DNA of 64,000 bases from Kribbella sp. ALI-6-A (GTDB lineage: Bacteria > Actinomycetota > Actinomycetes > Propionibacteriales > Kribbellaceae). The stretch is from assembly GCF_001984195.1 (NCBI RefSeq), contig NZ_MTQN01000011.1, positions 62,001 to 126,000 of the forward strand, given 5' to 3'. A model generated the notes under the pieces. It was not told the DNA's origin, made no database searches, and worked only from the letters and a program-made list of their open reading frames with translations. This document shows, piece by piece, positions 25,993-34,937 of the stretch (its first letter is position 1; each line of letters opens with the position of its first letter). The translations under genes were made by a program, and so were the position numbers.

Positions 25993-26130
25993 AGAAGGAC
26001 CTTGCTGAGCAGGCAAGATGTGATTTCGTGACGTAACCTCCACAATGACCGCCCGGCACGGCGCGCCGGTCTTGGTCAGGCAGCACGTCACGGGAGAGAC
26101 TGTCGAGAACCGCACAGGAGAACATAGGCA

Positions 26131-27816
26131 ATGCGCGAGGCGAGGCTCGTCGGTCTGAGCCAGGACGGCACCAAGCTGGTCCTGGCCGTGGCCGAAACGG
26201 GTGAGGAGTTCGCCGTCCCGGTCGACGACCGGTTGCGTGCGGCCCTGCGCGGCGACCGTGCCCGACTCGGCCAGCTGGAGATTCAAATGGAGAGCGCGCT
26301 GCGCCCACGAGACATCCAGGCTCGTATCCGCGCCGGCGAAAGTCCCGAGGCGGTGGCCGCCGTCGCCCAGATGCCGATGGAACGGGTGATGGCCTTCGCC
26401 GGCCCGGTCCTGGCCGAGCGCGACCACGTGGCCAACCTCGCCCAGCGGGCTTCCGTCCGCCGTCGCGGGGGCGGCGACGCCCCCACCCGCAACCTCGGCG
26501 CCTGGGTGACCGAGCGGCTGCGGATCCGGGGCGTGGACCCCGGTGCCGCCGAGTGGGACGCCTGGCGGCGCGAAGACGGGCGGTGGGCGGTCCGGGTGTC
26601 GTACCCGGTCGCCGAGGACGACGAGAAGGTCGCCATGTTCGCCTACGACGCTCCCGGGCGGTACGCCGTACCGGACGACGACGAGGCGCGCTGGCTGGTC
26701 GGCGAGCAGGCCCAGGTGATGCCGCCGCAGCAGCCCGAACGCCGGCTGACCGCGGTCGCCGACATCGATCTGTCGCTGGCCCCCGACCACGGCGCCGACA
26801 GCTACGAGGCGGCCGGTTTCGAGGACACCGTCAACCTGAACCGTGCCCGGCAGTACGCCCGCGACAACAACCCGCGGGACTTCGGCCAGGACATCGACCG
26901 GGACTTCGGGCGCGACCCGCAGTCGCCGGTCAGGGACCGTCCGTTCCCGCGCGAGGGGGCCGGGCGGGACAACTCCGGCCGGGAGCTGCCGGGCCGCGAA
27001 CCGGCCGGGCGTGACTTCGCCCACGACTCGGTCCGCGAAAGCTTCACCGGCCGCGACGTCGACCGGGGTCCGCGCCGCGTGCACTCCGTGCCGTCCGCCG
27101 ACGAAGAGCCGACCCTGATCAACATCCCGACCGAGCCGCCGCCGACCCTGCGGCCGACCGTGCGCGCGGTCGAACGCCCGGCCCAGCCGCCGACGGAGTC
27201 CGCCGCCCTGGCTCCCCCGGAGGAACGCGCCGCCGCGCCCGAAAACCCGTTCACCGAACGCCGTACGCCGCCGCCCGCGCCTGAGCGTCAGACCGAGGCT
27301 CGGCAGACCGAGCCGGGTCCCTCCGAGCGCCCCGCCGACCTCCGTCAGCCCGACCGCCCGGCCGACCTCCGTCAGCCCGAGCGGCCGGCCGAGCCTCGTC
27401 AGCCCGAGCGGCCCGCCGAGCCTCGTGACACCGAGCGTCCAGCCGAAGCCCGTCAGGCGGCAGTGCGGCCCGAGCCCGCTCAGCCCGCGGGGCCCGCGAT
27501 CCCGAGGCCGTTCGATCCACGCCGCGGCGCCCAGGAGAACCGGCCCAGCCAACCGACCCTCCCGACCCCCAACCAGCCGGCTCGCGCTCCCCAGCCGGCC
27601 GCGGACGCACCGGCGCGCCCGGCAGCGGGCCCTCCGCCGACCAACGGCACCGCGATCGGCGCCGCCACATCAGCAGGCTCGCCTCAGCCCGGCGAGCACG
27701 CTGAAGCGCCCGCCGAACCCACCCCGGAGCCGAAGAAGAAACCGGCTCGCCGAGGCTCCAAGCGCGCCAGCGTCCCCAGCTGGGACGAGATCATGTTCGG
27801 CAAGAAAGCCGACTGA
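26131..27816 (+). CDS. sepH: Septation protein SepH
   Basis: A 561-residue cell-division protein. The N-terminal DUF3071 domain (about 1-200) begins REARLVGLSQDGTKLVLA and includes the helix-turn-helix-like LRPRDIQARIRAGESPEAVAAVAQMPMERVMAFAGPVLAERDHVA. In Streptomyces SepH binds and stabilises FtsZ. The long C-terminal part is disordered and Pro/Arg/Glu-rich, with five 9-residue repeats at 399-443, and ends KKKPARRGSKRASVPSWDEIMFGKK, the conserved tail. The start ATG has AGGAG upstream. A strong hairpin follows the stop. Confidence 0.93.
   Translation: MREARLVGLSQDGTKLVLAVAETGEEFAVPVDDRLRAALRGDRARLGQLEIQMESALRPRDIQARIRAGESPEAVAAVAQMPMERVMAFAGPVLAERDHVANLAQRASVRRRGGGDAPTRNLGAWVTERLRIRGVDPGAAEWDAWRREDGRWAVRVSYPVAEDDEKVAMFAYDAPGRYAVPDDDEARWLVGEQAQVMPPQQPERRLTAVADIDLSLAPDHGADSYEAAGFEDTVNLNRARQYARDNNPRDFGQDIDRDFGRDPQSPVRDRPFPREGAGRDNSGRELPGREPAGRDFAHDSVRESFTGRDVDRGPRRVHSVPSADEEPTLINIPTEPPPTLRPTVRAVERPAQPPTESAALAPPEERAAAPENPFTERRTPPPAPERQTEARQTEPGPSERPADLRQPDRPADLRQPERPAEPRQPERPAEPRDTERPAEARQAAVRPEPAQPAGPAIPRPFDPRRGAQENRPSQPTLPTPNQPARAPQPAADAPARPAAGPPPTNGTAIGAATSAGSPQPGEHAEAPAEPTPEPKKKPARRGSKRASVPSWDEIMFGKKAD
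27325..27459 (+). repeat. Five 27-bp repeats inside sepH
   Basis: Five in-frame units code ERPADLRQP, DRPADLRQP, ERPAEPRQP, ERPAEPRDT and ERPAEARQA. DNA identity between the middle copies is high, suggesting recent slippage or unequal exchange in the disordered linker. Confidence 0.85.
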
Positions 27817-27831
27817 AGCACAGGCTCACAC

Positions 27832-27871
27832 CAGCGCCCCGCCGTCCGCACCAAGGGACGGCGGGGCGCTG
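27832..27871 (+). terminator. Hairpin terminator of sepH
   Basis: CAGCGCCCCGCCGTCC (27832-27847) pairs perfectly over 16 bp with 27856-27871, leaving an 8-nt loop. It lies 16 bp after the sepH stop and has no T-run. Confidence 0.85.
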
Positions 27872-27929
27872 TGCTGCTGACCGGCCACGGACAGTCGTCT
27901 CAGATCGCGGTCGGTGTTTGAAGCCGGCC

Positions 27930-28014
27930 CGGAGGTCTGTCATGATCCTCCGCATGCGTATCTCGCTGTGTTGTCGCTGTTGTTGTCGCTGACGCGCGCC
28001 GTCTGAGGCGCGCG
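27930..28014 (+). promoter_or_regulatory. Candidate cysteine-responsive attenuator region
   Basis: Three pieces line up. CGGAGG (27930-27935), the leader's ribosome site, can pair with CCTCCG (27947-27952) and so hide the leader start. The UGU-rich leader frame runs 27942-27992. Directly after its stop comes a perfect 8-bp hairpin, CGCGCGCC / GGCGCGCG (27993-28000, 28007-28014) with a 6-nt loop. A stalled ribosome on the Cys codons would block or alter the hairpin. This mechanism is known for poly-Cys leaders in mycobacteria; here it is inferred. Confidence 0.6.
27942..27992 (+). CDS. Cysteine-rich leader peptide
   Basis: A 16-residue frame, MILRMRISLCCRCCCR, with five Cys in its last seven residues. 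GGAGG lies 6 nt before the first ATG; a second ATG four codons later has no ribosome site. All five Cys codons are TGT although this GC-rich genome uses TGC nearly everywhere, including the Cys codons of the next gene. Rare-codon Cys runs directly before a hairpin are the mark of a translation-sensing leader rather than a functional peptide. The gene it would control starts 86 bp after its stop. Confidence 0.7.
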   Translation: MILRMRISLCCRCCCR

Positions 28015-28078
28015 AGGCCCTGTCCATTCCCAGGCCCGCCCGCCGACACCAGCACTCACAGGATTCCGGATACTCCCG

Positions 28079-28492
28079 ATGAACCTCTCCGCACTCGCCG
28101 ACCTGTTCGCGTCGAACGGTCTGCGCCTGCTGCCCGGCTCGTACGCCGTCCCGGTCGACCTGCTCGTTCAGTTGCCCGACGCAACGATCGTCCGGTTCAC
28201 CGCGCGCGGCCGCACGCTGCGCCTGCGCCAGTACGCCGCCGGCGCGCTGACCACCGTCGTGATCCCGACCGAGTGCGGCTGCGGCGACCACCACCCGCAG
28301 ACCGGCCCGAACCGCGTCACGATCAGCGCGTATGCCGAACCGCTCGCCGAGCGCGTGATCGACGGCGAACTGCTGTTCGGCTGGACCCGCCACGAGGCCG
28401 GTCTGCTGCGCCTGGCCGACGCCGTACCGTACTTCTTCGAGCTGCTCGCCGCGCTCCCCCAGCCGGAACGCGCCCTGGTCGGCGTCGCCTGA
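28079..28492 (+). CDS. Uncharacterised protein downstream of the Cys-rich leader
   Basis: A 137-residue cytoplasmic protein I do not recognise. It begins with a helix (LSALADLFASNGLRLLPGSYAV) and has a beta-rich middle. At residues 65-72 it carries ECGCGDHH, two Cys and two His that could bind a metal or an Fe-S cluster. The end is helical and hydrophobic (AVPYFFELLAALP). The ribosome site is weak (GGA 8 nt upstream), which fits control by the leader. Its stop abuts the stop of the convergent esterase-family gene. A link to sulfur or metal metabolism is inference from the leader and the Cys/His motif. Confidence 0.7.
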   Translation: MNLSALADLFASNGLRLLPGSYAVPVDLLVQLPDATIVRFTARGRTLRLRQYAAGALTTVVIPTECGCGDHHPQTGPNRVTISAYAEPLAERVIDGELLFGWTRHEAGLLRLADAVPYFFELLAALPQPERALVGVA

Positions 28493-29725
28493 TCAGAGCG
28501 GCCGCGACGGACTGGTGGTCGCCAGGTACACCAGCCCGTCGTACTCCTGTGTCAGCAGCGTCGGCGCGAACTGGTACTTGTACGTCCAGCGCTGCACGAA
28601 CGCCCCGAAACTCCGGAACATCTGCGGCTCCTCCAACCAGCCCTTGATCTCCGCCGGCGCCTCGTCCACCGCGCGCAGATCGAGAAAGTGGTCGCCCGGG
28701 TTCGCAGCCGCCAGCAGCCCCTCCAGCGAACTGAACCCACCGCGCTCCAGCTTGTTCACCTCGACCGGCCCGCCCAGATCACCCGGCCATGGGCCCGGCC
28801 ACATCCGCCGGGCCCGGAACGCGCCCGACCCGCACAGCAACGCCACCGCGTAGTACGCCGACCCGTACCGCTCGCGCAGATACTGTCCCATCGGCCGCAG
28901 CTCGGGCGACTGCCGGCTCGCGGCCAGGTGCCCGTTGTGCGCCCACAGCACAGCCTTCAGGTCGTTGCCGTGCAGAAACGCGCTCACCGCGTCAGCCATC
29001 GCCCGGTCCCGGACGGCGAACGTCGTCGCTCCGGCGTCCTTGTGCTCCTTCGACGAGCACACCACGTCGGCCGCCCGGACGAGCTGCTCACCGGCCGCCA
29101 GGACCTCGTCCGGCGCCGAGTGCTTGTCCAGGAATCCGACCAGTGCCTCGGTCTCCCGCACCAACAAGCGCTTCGGGTCCGGCTTGGCCCCCGGCCCGGC
29201 GTCGACCTCGGCCGCGATGCCGCCGTCGAACAGCTCGAGCCGCTCCGGCGCGTTCTGCTCCAGATAGCCCCGGACGACGGCCAGCGCCGCCGAGCACTTC
29301 TGCGGATCGATGCCCACGAAGCCGACCTGCTCGTCGGCCGGCCGTCCGGCGTTGTACTTGCGCATCCACTGGACCATCGCGACGACCTCTTCGGTCCGCC
29401 AGACCCAGAAGCCGAGATCGCTCACCACCGTCGGCGCGTCACCAGGACCGCCCCGGACGTAGGCGTCCACCGCGATCGCCGCGGACTCGCTCGCCTCCAT
29501 CAGCAGCGTGCGGAACCCGAGCTCGGTGACCAGGAACTCCAGCAACCGGTGCTTGAGCTGGAAGAACTCCCGCGTGCCGTGCGTGGACTCGCCGAGCCCG
29601 ACCAGGCGTACGTCGGCCAGCACCTTCTTCAGCGGTTCCAGATCGCCGGTCGGCGTTCCCGCCTCGACTCCGGCCAGCGGCCACGCCGTCCGCTCCAGCC
29701 ACTGCCGCACCCGAGGCTCACTCAC
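28493..29725 (-). CDS. Erythromycin esterase-family protein
   Basis: A 410-residue protein of the erythromycin esterase/EreA-like superfamily. GLGESTHGTREFFQLKHRLLEFLVTELGF is the defining N-terminal block with the catalytic His and Glu, EASESAAIAVDAYV follows, and AVLWAHNGHLAAS carries the second His pair. EreA/B open macrolide rings; most actinobacterial members have no proven substrate. Start GTG 29725 is chosen. Although a resistance role is possible, no macrolide cluster is present here. Confidence 0.85.
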   Translation of the reverse strand: MSEPRVRQWLERTAWPLAGVEAGTPTGDLEPLKKVLADVRLVGLGESTHGTREFFQLKHRLLEFLVTELGFRTLLMEASESAAIAVDAYVRGGPGDAPTVVSDLGFWVWRTEEVVAMVQWMRKYNAGRPADEQVGFVGIDPQKCSAALAVVRGYLEQNAPERLELFDGGIAAEVDAGPGAKPDPKRLLVRETEALVGFLDKHSAPDEVLAAGEQLVRAADVVCSSKEHKDAGATTFAVRDRAMADAVSAFLHGNDLKAVLWAHNGHLAASRQSPELRPMGQYLRERYGSAYYAVALLCGSGAFRARRMWPGPWPGDLGGPVEVNKLERGGFSSLEGLLAAANPGDHFLDLRAVDEAPAEIKGWLEEPQMFRSFGAFVQRWTYKYQFAPTLLTQEYDGLVYLATTSPSRPL

Positions 29726-29768
29726 GCCGGAAGCCTATCCAGCCAGGTGCCGGCCCGAGCCCTTGAAT

Positions 29769-29793
29769 AAGTAACACGCATGGTTTAACTTAC
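29769..29793 (+). promoter_or_regulatory. Operator copy 1 of the sugar module
   Basis: An imperfect palindrome, AAGTAACAC-N6-GTTTAACTT plus AC, lies 95 bp before the beta-helix gene. Arms match at 7 of 9 positions. The same 25 bp occur, inverted, at 43263-43287 ahead of the ABC transporter operon. The AT-rich content contrasts with the surroundings. It is probably bound by the module's ROK regulator. Confidence 0.72.
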
Positions 29794-29887
29794 ACGAACG
29801 TTCCCGCTGCGTGTGCGGCAGATCACGTCCGGCTGTCGCCCCGGCGATCCCTTGCTTGCTTCCGGCCCGCCACCTGGAGGTCCCCCG

Positions 29888-32800
29888 ATGACCGTACGAC
29901 GACGCCTGCTCGCGGGGCTGTTACCCGCGACGCTGCTGGCCGGAGTGCTCAGCGCAGCACCGGCCGCGGCGGCCACGATGTACCCGAGCGGCGTCGGCGC
30001 CGATCTCGGCGCCACTCCGACCACGCTCGGCGTCGCACCCGCCGCCGGAGCCGACCCGGCCGGTCTGCAGGCCGGGACCGAGCAGGGCCGCGGCTTCTGG
30101 CGGACCAACCAGGCCGCCGGCACCAGCTGGTTCTCCTTCGACGTCGACCGCGACTACGTCGACGAACTGAACACCGACGACGTGGTCGTCACCGTCACTT
30201 ACCTCGACTCTGGTACCGGGTCGCTTCAGCTGACCTACGACGCCGCGGCCGGTCCCGAGACGCGCGCCGACGACGTACCGCTGAAGAACACCGGCCAGTG
30301 GCAGACCGGCACCTTCGCGCTCGCCGACATCGAGTTCGCCGACCGCCTCGGCGGCGCGGACCTGCGCCTGTCCGGCAGCACCGACATCACCGTGGCCGGC
30401 CTGCGGATCAGCACGGCGGGTGCCACGGTCGCGCTCGGCGCCTCTCCGCTCGAGAGCGGTATCTCGCCGCGTGCCGGGGACCGGCCGGAGAACCTGAAGA
30501 CCGGTGTCCAGGACGGCCGGCCGTACTGGCAGACCGACCGGACCGCGCCCGCGCCGGGCACGAACTTCTTCTACATGAACGTGTCGGACACCTACCTGTA
30601 CGACAACCGGGGCCTGGTGCTCGTCAGTGTCGACTACTTCGACGAGGGCAACGGCCAGTTCGGGCTGCACTACGACTCCCCCGGCGAGACGATCCCGGAG
30701 AAGTTCAAGAACTCCGAGGTCGTCACGTACGGCGACACCCGGACCTGGAAGACGCACACGTTCGCACTGCCCGACGCGGTGATGACCAACCGCTCGAACG
30801 GCGCGGACTTCCGCATCCACATCGGCGAGGGCGCGGCCGACCTCAAGGTGGCGGCCGTCCGGGTCGCGAAGGTCGCCGGAGCGCTCGACGTCACCGAAGG
30901 CCTGAACGACCTGATCGACGAAGCCGCGCGCGCCCACAAGGCGGCCCGCGAAGGCAGCCGCGACGGTCAGTACCCGGCGGGGAGCCGCGCGACGCTGCTC
31001 GCCGCGATCGACGACGCCCGCGAGGTCGCGGCCACGCCGAACGTCACCGACGTCCAGGTGAAGGCCGCGCTCCAGACGCTGCAGTCCAAACTCGACGCGT
31101 TCACCGCTTCGGTGGTCGACACCAACTTCGCGCCTTCCGGTACGGCCTCCGCCAGCGGCGGCACCGGCGCCACGAACGTCAACGACAACAACCACGAGAC
31201 GGCCTGGACCAGCGGCGCCGGCGACGCGTGGCTGCAGATCGACCTCGGCACGGCCCGCAAGGTGAACGACGTCCGGGTCGAGTGGGCCCAGGCGTACTCC
31301 CCCGACTACACCGTCCAGGTCTCGAACGACGGCCGGATCTTCACCACCGTTGGCCGCACCGGATCCCCCGGCGCGAACCAGTTCAGCAAGACCCGCTTCG
31401 CGACCACGAGCACCCGGTACGTCCGGATCGCGCTCTCCGGCTCTCCGACGTACGTCGTGAAGGAGCTGCAGCTGCGCGAGTCGCCGGTTGTCGTCCCGCA
31501 GCCGAAGCTGGTCCGGACGGTGAACCCGACCGAGGACGGCGTGGTCGCCGACTTCGACGCCACCTTGTACGGCGCCGACCGCACCGGGCGCTCGGATGCC
31601 ACCAAGGCCATCCAGAGAGCGCTCTACGCGTGCCAGGACGCCGGCGGCGGCACCGTCTGGCTGCCGAGCGGCAAGTATCTGGTCAAGGACACGGTCGAGG
31701 TCCACTCGTTCTGCACCCTGCGCGGCGACCGCCGCGACCCCGACCGCAACCGCGGCGCCACGACCACGAACGGCGGCCGGACGTTCGACTACGGCACCGT
31801 CGTCGTCGCCGATCTCGCTGCCGGTGACGACGGGCCGAGCCTGTTCCGGATCGGTGGATCGGCCGGCGTGATCGGCGTGACCACCTGGTACCCGCGGCAG
31901 AGCGCGACCCGGCCGGTCCCGTACAACTACACCTTCGAGATCCCCGGCGGCGCGTGGATCGGCAACGAGAACTACATGATGGCGACCGTCCAGGACGTCA
32001 CGATGCTGAACTCCTACCGCGGCATCGGCATCAGCACGATGCCCAACGACCGCGGCAACGCGCCGAGCTCCGGCCAGGTGCACGAGTCCAGCACGATCCG
32101 GAACATCCGGGGAACCGCGCTGTTCGAAGGTGCCCGCGCCTACAACGGCGCCGACGTCGGCACCTGGGAGAACGTGACCTTCGGCAACGCGTACTGGTCA
32201 CAGGCCCCGGCCGCCTACCGGCCGCCGGCGCGGGCCGCGCTCGACGCCTGGACCCGCGCGAACGGCACCGGGCTCGTACTGGGCGACCTCGAATGGGACC
32301 AGTTCCACAAGATCACGCTGTCCGACTACCAGGTCGGCATCCACGTGGTCGCCGGTCAGCGCGCCCAGTTCACCGGCAGCTTCCTGGAGCCGGACATCCG
32401 CCGGACCGGGACCGGCATCCTGGTCGACGTGATCGACGACCGCTGGGGCATGACGCTGGCCGGCGGGCATGTCGAGGGCAGCACGGCAGCCATCCGCAAC
32501 AACGCCCGCGGCTACGTGAAGATCACCGGCACCCGGACGCAGGGAGCGCTCTCCGGGATCATCCACCGGATGTCCGGGACCGCTCCGACGTACGCCCAGA
32601 AGCCGCTGCCCGCTCCGGCCGGCCGGAAGCTCACCGTCGTCGACGCGCCGCACGGCGTCGGCTACCTGCCGGCGGCCGACGCGACCAAGGCGGTTCAGAA
32701 GGCGCTCGACAAGGCCGGCCGCAACGGTGGCGGCATCGTCTACCTGCCCGCGGGCTGGTACCGGATCAGCACCCACCTGACCGTCCCCGCCAACGTCGAG

Positions 32801-33784
32801 CTGCGCGGCGCCTCCGCCGTACCGAACCGCGACCAGAGCGGCGCCAGCGGCGGCACGGTCCTGCACGCCTTCGAGGGCCGCGGCACCACCGCACCCGACT
32901 CGGCCACCGCGCTGGTCACGCTCAACGGCAGCAAGTCCGGCCTCCGCGGTCTGCGCGTCTTCTATCCCGAGCAGAACCCGGGCGCGGCCGAGGGCATCGT
33001 CACCTACCCGTACGCCGTCCGCGGCAACGGCAGCCACACCTACGTGATCAACGCCGGCTTCCCGAACGCCTGGAACGGCATCGACCTCACCACCCACCGC
33101 AACGACCATTTCGTCGTCCGCAAGGTCGCCGGAGCGTTCTTCGACCACGCGATCGCGGTCGGCCGCAGCACCGGCGGCCGGATCGAGGGCGTGCTGTCCA
33201 ACGGCAACGCGGTCACCCGGATCGGCTACCAGCAGCCGTACTGGATGAACGAGGGCAGCATCTTCGAGCTCGTGATCGACAAGGTGATGCGCAAGCAGGC
33301 GAAGATCGTCACGGTCGACGGCGCGACCGGGCTGACCCTGTTCAACGTGTTCGCCTACGGCTTCCACGACGGGCTGGTGGTGCACGACGGCCAGGTCGAC
33401 GCCTTCAACCTGGGCACCGACAACCTCGGCGCCGACGGCTACACGGTCAAGGTGGTGAAGGGCGACGTCGAGGCGACCAACCTGGCCCGCTACAACGGTG
33501 CCACCAGCACCGGCCCGGTCACCCTGCACAACGTGATGGTGATCAACGTGGTCCAGCGCGCGGTCTCGGTCCAGGCCGAGGGCAACGGCACCGTGAAGAT
33601 CCTCGGCAACGAATCCGAGCCGGGGACCTACGAAGTCGGCGCGCAGGTCACCGTGACGGCGGCGCCCGGATCGGATAGCGTTTTCCAGAACTGGACCGTC
33701 GACGGTCAGGTGGTCTCGACCGACGCGTCGTACACCTTCACCGTGACGGCGGACCGGATACTGACCGCGCACTTCACTTCCTGA
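29888..33784 (+). CDS. Secreted multidomain beta-helix polysaccharide-active protein
   Basis: A 1298-residue exported protein. In order: signal peptide (about 1-28); two related beta-sandwich repeats (about 30-168 and 170-320, sharing GRxxWQTDxxAxGTxxFxxxV-like blocks); a helical bundle (about 325-410); an F5/8-type C (discoidin) sugar-binding domain (about 414-531); two Pectate_lyase_3-type right-handed beta-helix units (about 553-890 and 921-1210, both opening with DATKAxQxAL and a GGGxVxLPxGxY motif); and a C-terminal InlB-like bacterial repeat (about 1247-1298). Such proteins cut pectin-like or other uronic-acid polymers; lyase or hydrolase activity cannot be decided. GGAGG precedes the ATG. 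Confidence 0.85.
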   Translation: MTVRRRLLAGLLPATLLAGVLSAAPAAAATMYPSGVGADLGATPTTLGVAPAAGADPAGLQAGTEQGRGFWRTNQAAGTSWFSFDVDRDYVDELNTDDVVVTVTYLDSGTGSLQLTYDAAAGPETRADDVPLKNTGQWQTGTFALADIEFADRLGGADLRLSGSTDITVAGLRISTAGATVALGASPLESGISPRAGDRPENLKTGVQDGRPYWQTDRTAPAPGTNFFYMNVSDTYLYDNRGLVLVSVDYFDEGNGQFGLHYDSPGETIPEKFKNSEVVTYGDTRTWKTHTFALPDAVMTNRSNGADFRIHIGEGAADLKVAAVRVAKVAGALDVTEGLNDLIDEAARAHKAAREGSRDGQYPAGSRATLLAAIDDAREVAATPNVTDVQVKAALQTLQSKLDAFTASVVDTNFAPSGTASASGGTGATNVNDNNHETAWTSGAGDAWLQIDLGTARKVNDVRVEWAQAYSPDYTVQVSNDGRIFTTVGRTGSPGANQFSKTRFATTSTRYVRIALSGSPTYVVKELQLRESPVVVPQPKLVRTVNPTEDGVVADFDATLYGADRTGRSDATKAIQRALYACQDAGGGTVWLPSGKYLVKDTVEVHSFCTLRGDRRDPDRNRGATTTNGGRTFDYGTVVVADLAAGDDGPSLFRIGGSAGVIGVTTWYPRQSATRPVPYNYTFEIPGGAWIGNENYMMATVQDVTMLNSYRGIGISTMPNDRGNAPSSGQVHESSTIRNIRGTALFEGARAYNGADVGTWENVTFGNAYWSQAPAAYRPPARAALDAWTRANGTGLVLGDLEWDQFHKITLSDYQVGIHVVAGQRAQFTGSFLEPDIRRTGTGILVDVIDDRWGMTLAGGHVEGSTAAIRNNARGYVKITGTRTQGALSGIIHRMSGTAPTYAQKPLPAPAGRKLTVVDAPHGVGYLPAADATKAVQKALDKAGRNGGGIVYLPAGWYRISTHLTVPANVELRGASAVPNRDQSGASGGTVLHAFEGRGTTAPDSATALVTLNGSKSGLRGLRVFYPEQNPGAAEGIVTYPYAVRGNGSHTYVINAGFPNAWNGIDLTTHRNDHFVVRKVAGAFFDHAIAVGRSTGGRIEGVLSNGNAVTRIGYQQPYWMNEGSIFELVIDKVMRKQAKIVTVDGATGLTLFNVFAYGFHDGLVVHDGQVDAFNLGTDNLGADGYTVKVVKGDVEATNLARYNGATSTGPVTLHNVMVINVVQRAVSVQAEGNGTVKILGNESEPGTYEVGAQVTVTAAPGSDSVFQNWTVDGQVVSTDASYTFTVTADRILTAHFTS

Positions 33785-33803
33785 AACCGTACTGAGGAGC
33801 GAG

Positions 33804-34928
33804 ATGGCTGACTCGACGACGCCGCACCAGGTCGCGATCGTGGGCTGCGGCATCATCGGCCACACCCACGCCGACACCATCGCGGCCCGGTCCGACGCCA
33901 CCGTCACCGCCTTGGTGGACGTCGACCCGGCCGCGGCGCGGGCCCTGGCTGCCCGGCTCACCGAAGCCGGGCAGCCGGAGCCCGCGGTGTACGGCGACCT
34001 GGCGGCGGCGCTCGCCGGGTCGGACGTCTCGCTGGTGGCGATCTGCACCCCGAGCGGCACCCATGCCGACCTCGCGGAACAGGCGCTCGACAACAAGCTG
34101 CACGTCGTGATCGAGAAGCCGCTCGACGTCGACCTGGGCCGGGCCCGCCGCCTCAGCGCGGCGGTCACCCGGGCCGCCAACCACGGCGTGCTCTGCTCGG
34201 TGATCAGCCAGCACCGCTTCGACCCGGGCAGCGCGCGCGTCGCGGACGCCATCCGCGCCGGCCGCTTCGGGCAGCTCACCTCCGCTGTCGCCACCGTCGC
34301 GTGGTGGCGCAGCGACGGGTACTACGCCTCGGCCGGCTGGCGAGGCACCTGGGCCCAGGACGGCGGTGGCGCGCTGATGAACCAGGGCGTGCACACCGTC
34401 GACCTGCTGCTGTGGTTCATGGGCCGGCCGGTGGAGATCCAGGCCCAGGCGCTGCGGGCCGCGCACCACGCGATCGAGGTCGAGGACACCGTGGTCGCCA
34501 CCCTCACCTTCGAGAACGGCGCGGTCGCCACCCTGCACGCGACCACCGCGGCGTACCCGGGCGGCCGTACCCGGATCGCGGTCCACGGCACGCAGGGTGG
34601 CGCCGAGATCGAGGACGACGTGCTGCGGCGGTTCAACGCCGACGGCGCCGAGCAGGACCTCCCCGTCGAGCAGCAGGCGAACGACGACACCAGCCGTCAG
34701 CAGTTGTCGATCGCGGGCCACAGCCGCCAGTACGCCGACATCTTCGATGCCGTCAGCAACGGTGTCGAGCCCGGCCTCACCGTGCGGGACGGGATCGAGG
34801 CGCTGGCCGCCGTGCGCGCCGTCTACATCGCCTCGACCCTGCAGCGCCCGGTCAAGTTCCTCGACGTGCTCGAAGGCCGGTACGACGACGTCGACGTCGC
34901 CCGCGGCATCGGACTGCCACCGCGCTGA
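33804..34928 (+). CDS. Gfo/Idh/MocA-family NAD(P)-dependent oxidoreductase
   Basis: A 374-residue sugar dehydrogenase. Rossmann motif GCGIIGHTH is at 14-22, the EKP motif at 104-106 (VVIEKPLDVD) carries the catalytic Lys105, and GGGALMNQGVHTVDLLLW holds the conserved active-site His. It begins 19 bp after the beta-helix gene, preceded by GGAG, and is probably in the same message. It likely oxidises or epimerises a sugar released by the secreted enzyme. Confidence 0.9.
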   Translation: MADSTTPHQVAIVGCGIIGHTHADTIAARSDATVTALVDVDPAAARALAARLTEAGQPEPAVYGDLAAALAGSDVSLVAICTPSGTHADLAEQALDNKLHVVIEKPLDVDLGRARRLSAAVTRAANHGVLCSVISQHRFDPGSARVADAIRAGRFGQLTSAVATVAWWRSDGYYASAGWRGTWAQDGGGALMNQGVHTVDLLLWFMGRPVEIQAQALRAAHHAIEVEDTVVATLTFENGAVATLHATTAAYPGGRTRIAVHGTQGGAEIEDDVLRRFNADGAEQDLPVEQQANDDTSRQQLSIAGHSRQYADIFDAVSNGVEPGLTVRDGIEALAAVRAVYIASTLQRPVKFLDVLEGRYDDVDVARGIGLPPR

Positions 34929-34937
34929 CCGTCGAGC

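Noticed and set aside
28493-29725. Macrolide resistance by the erythromycin-esterase-family gene
   Set aside because: The fold is clear, but many members have other roles and no macrolide genes are nearby, so resistance is not claimed.
29921-32083. A 720-codon minus frame opposite the beta-helix gene
   Set aside because: Its translation is low-complexity Arg/Val/Asp-rich and has no ribosome site; it is a GC shadow.
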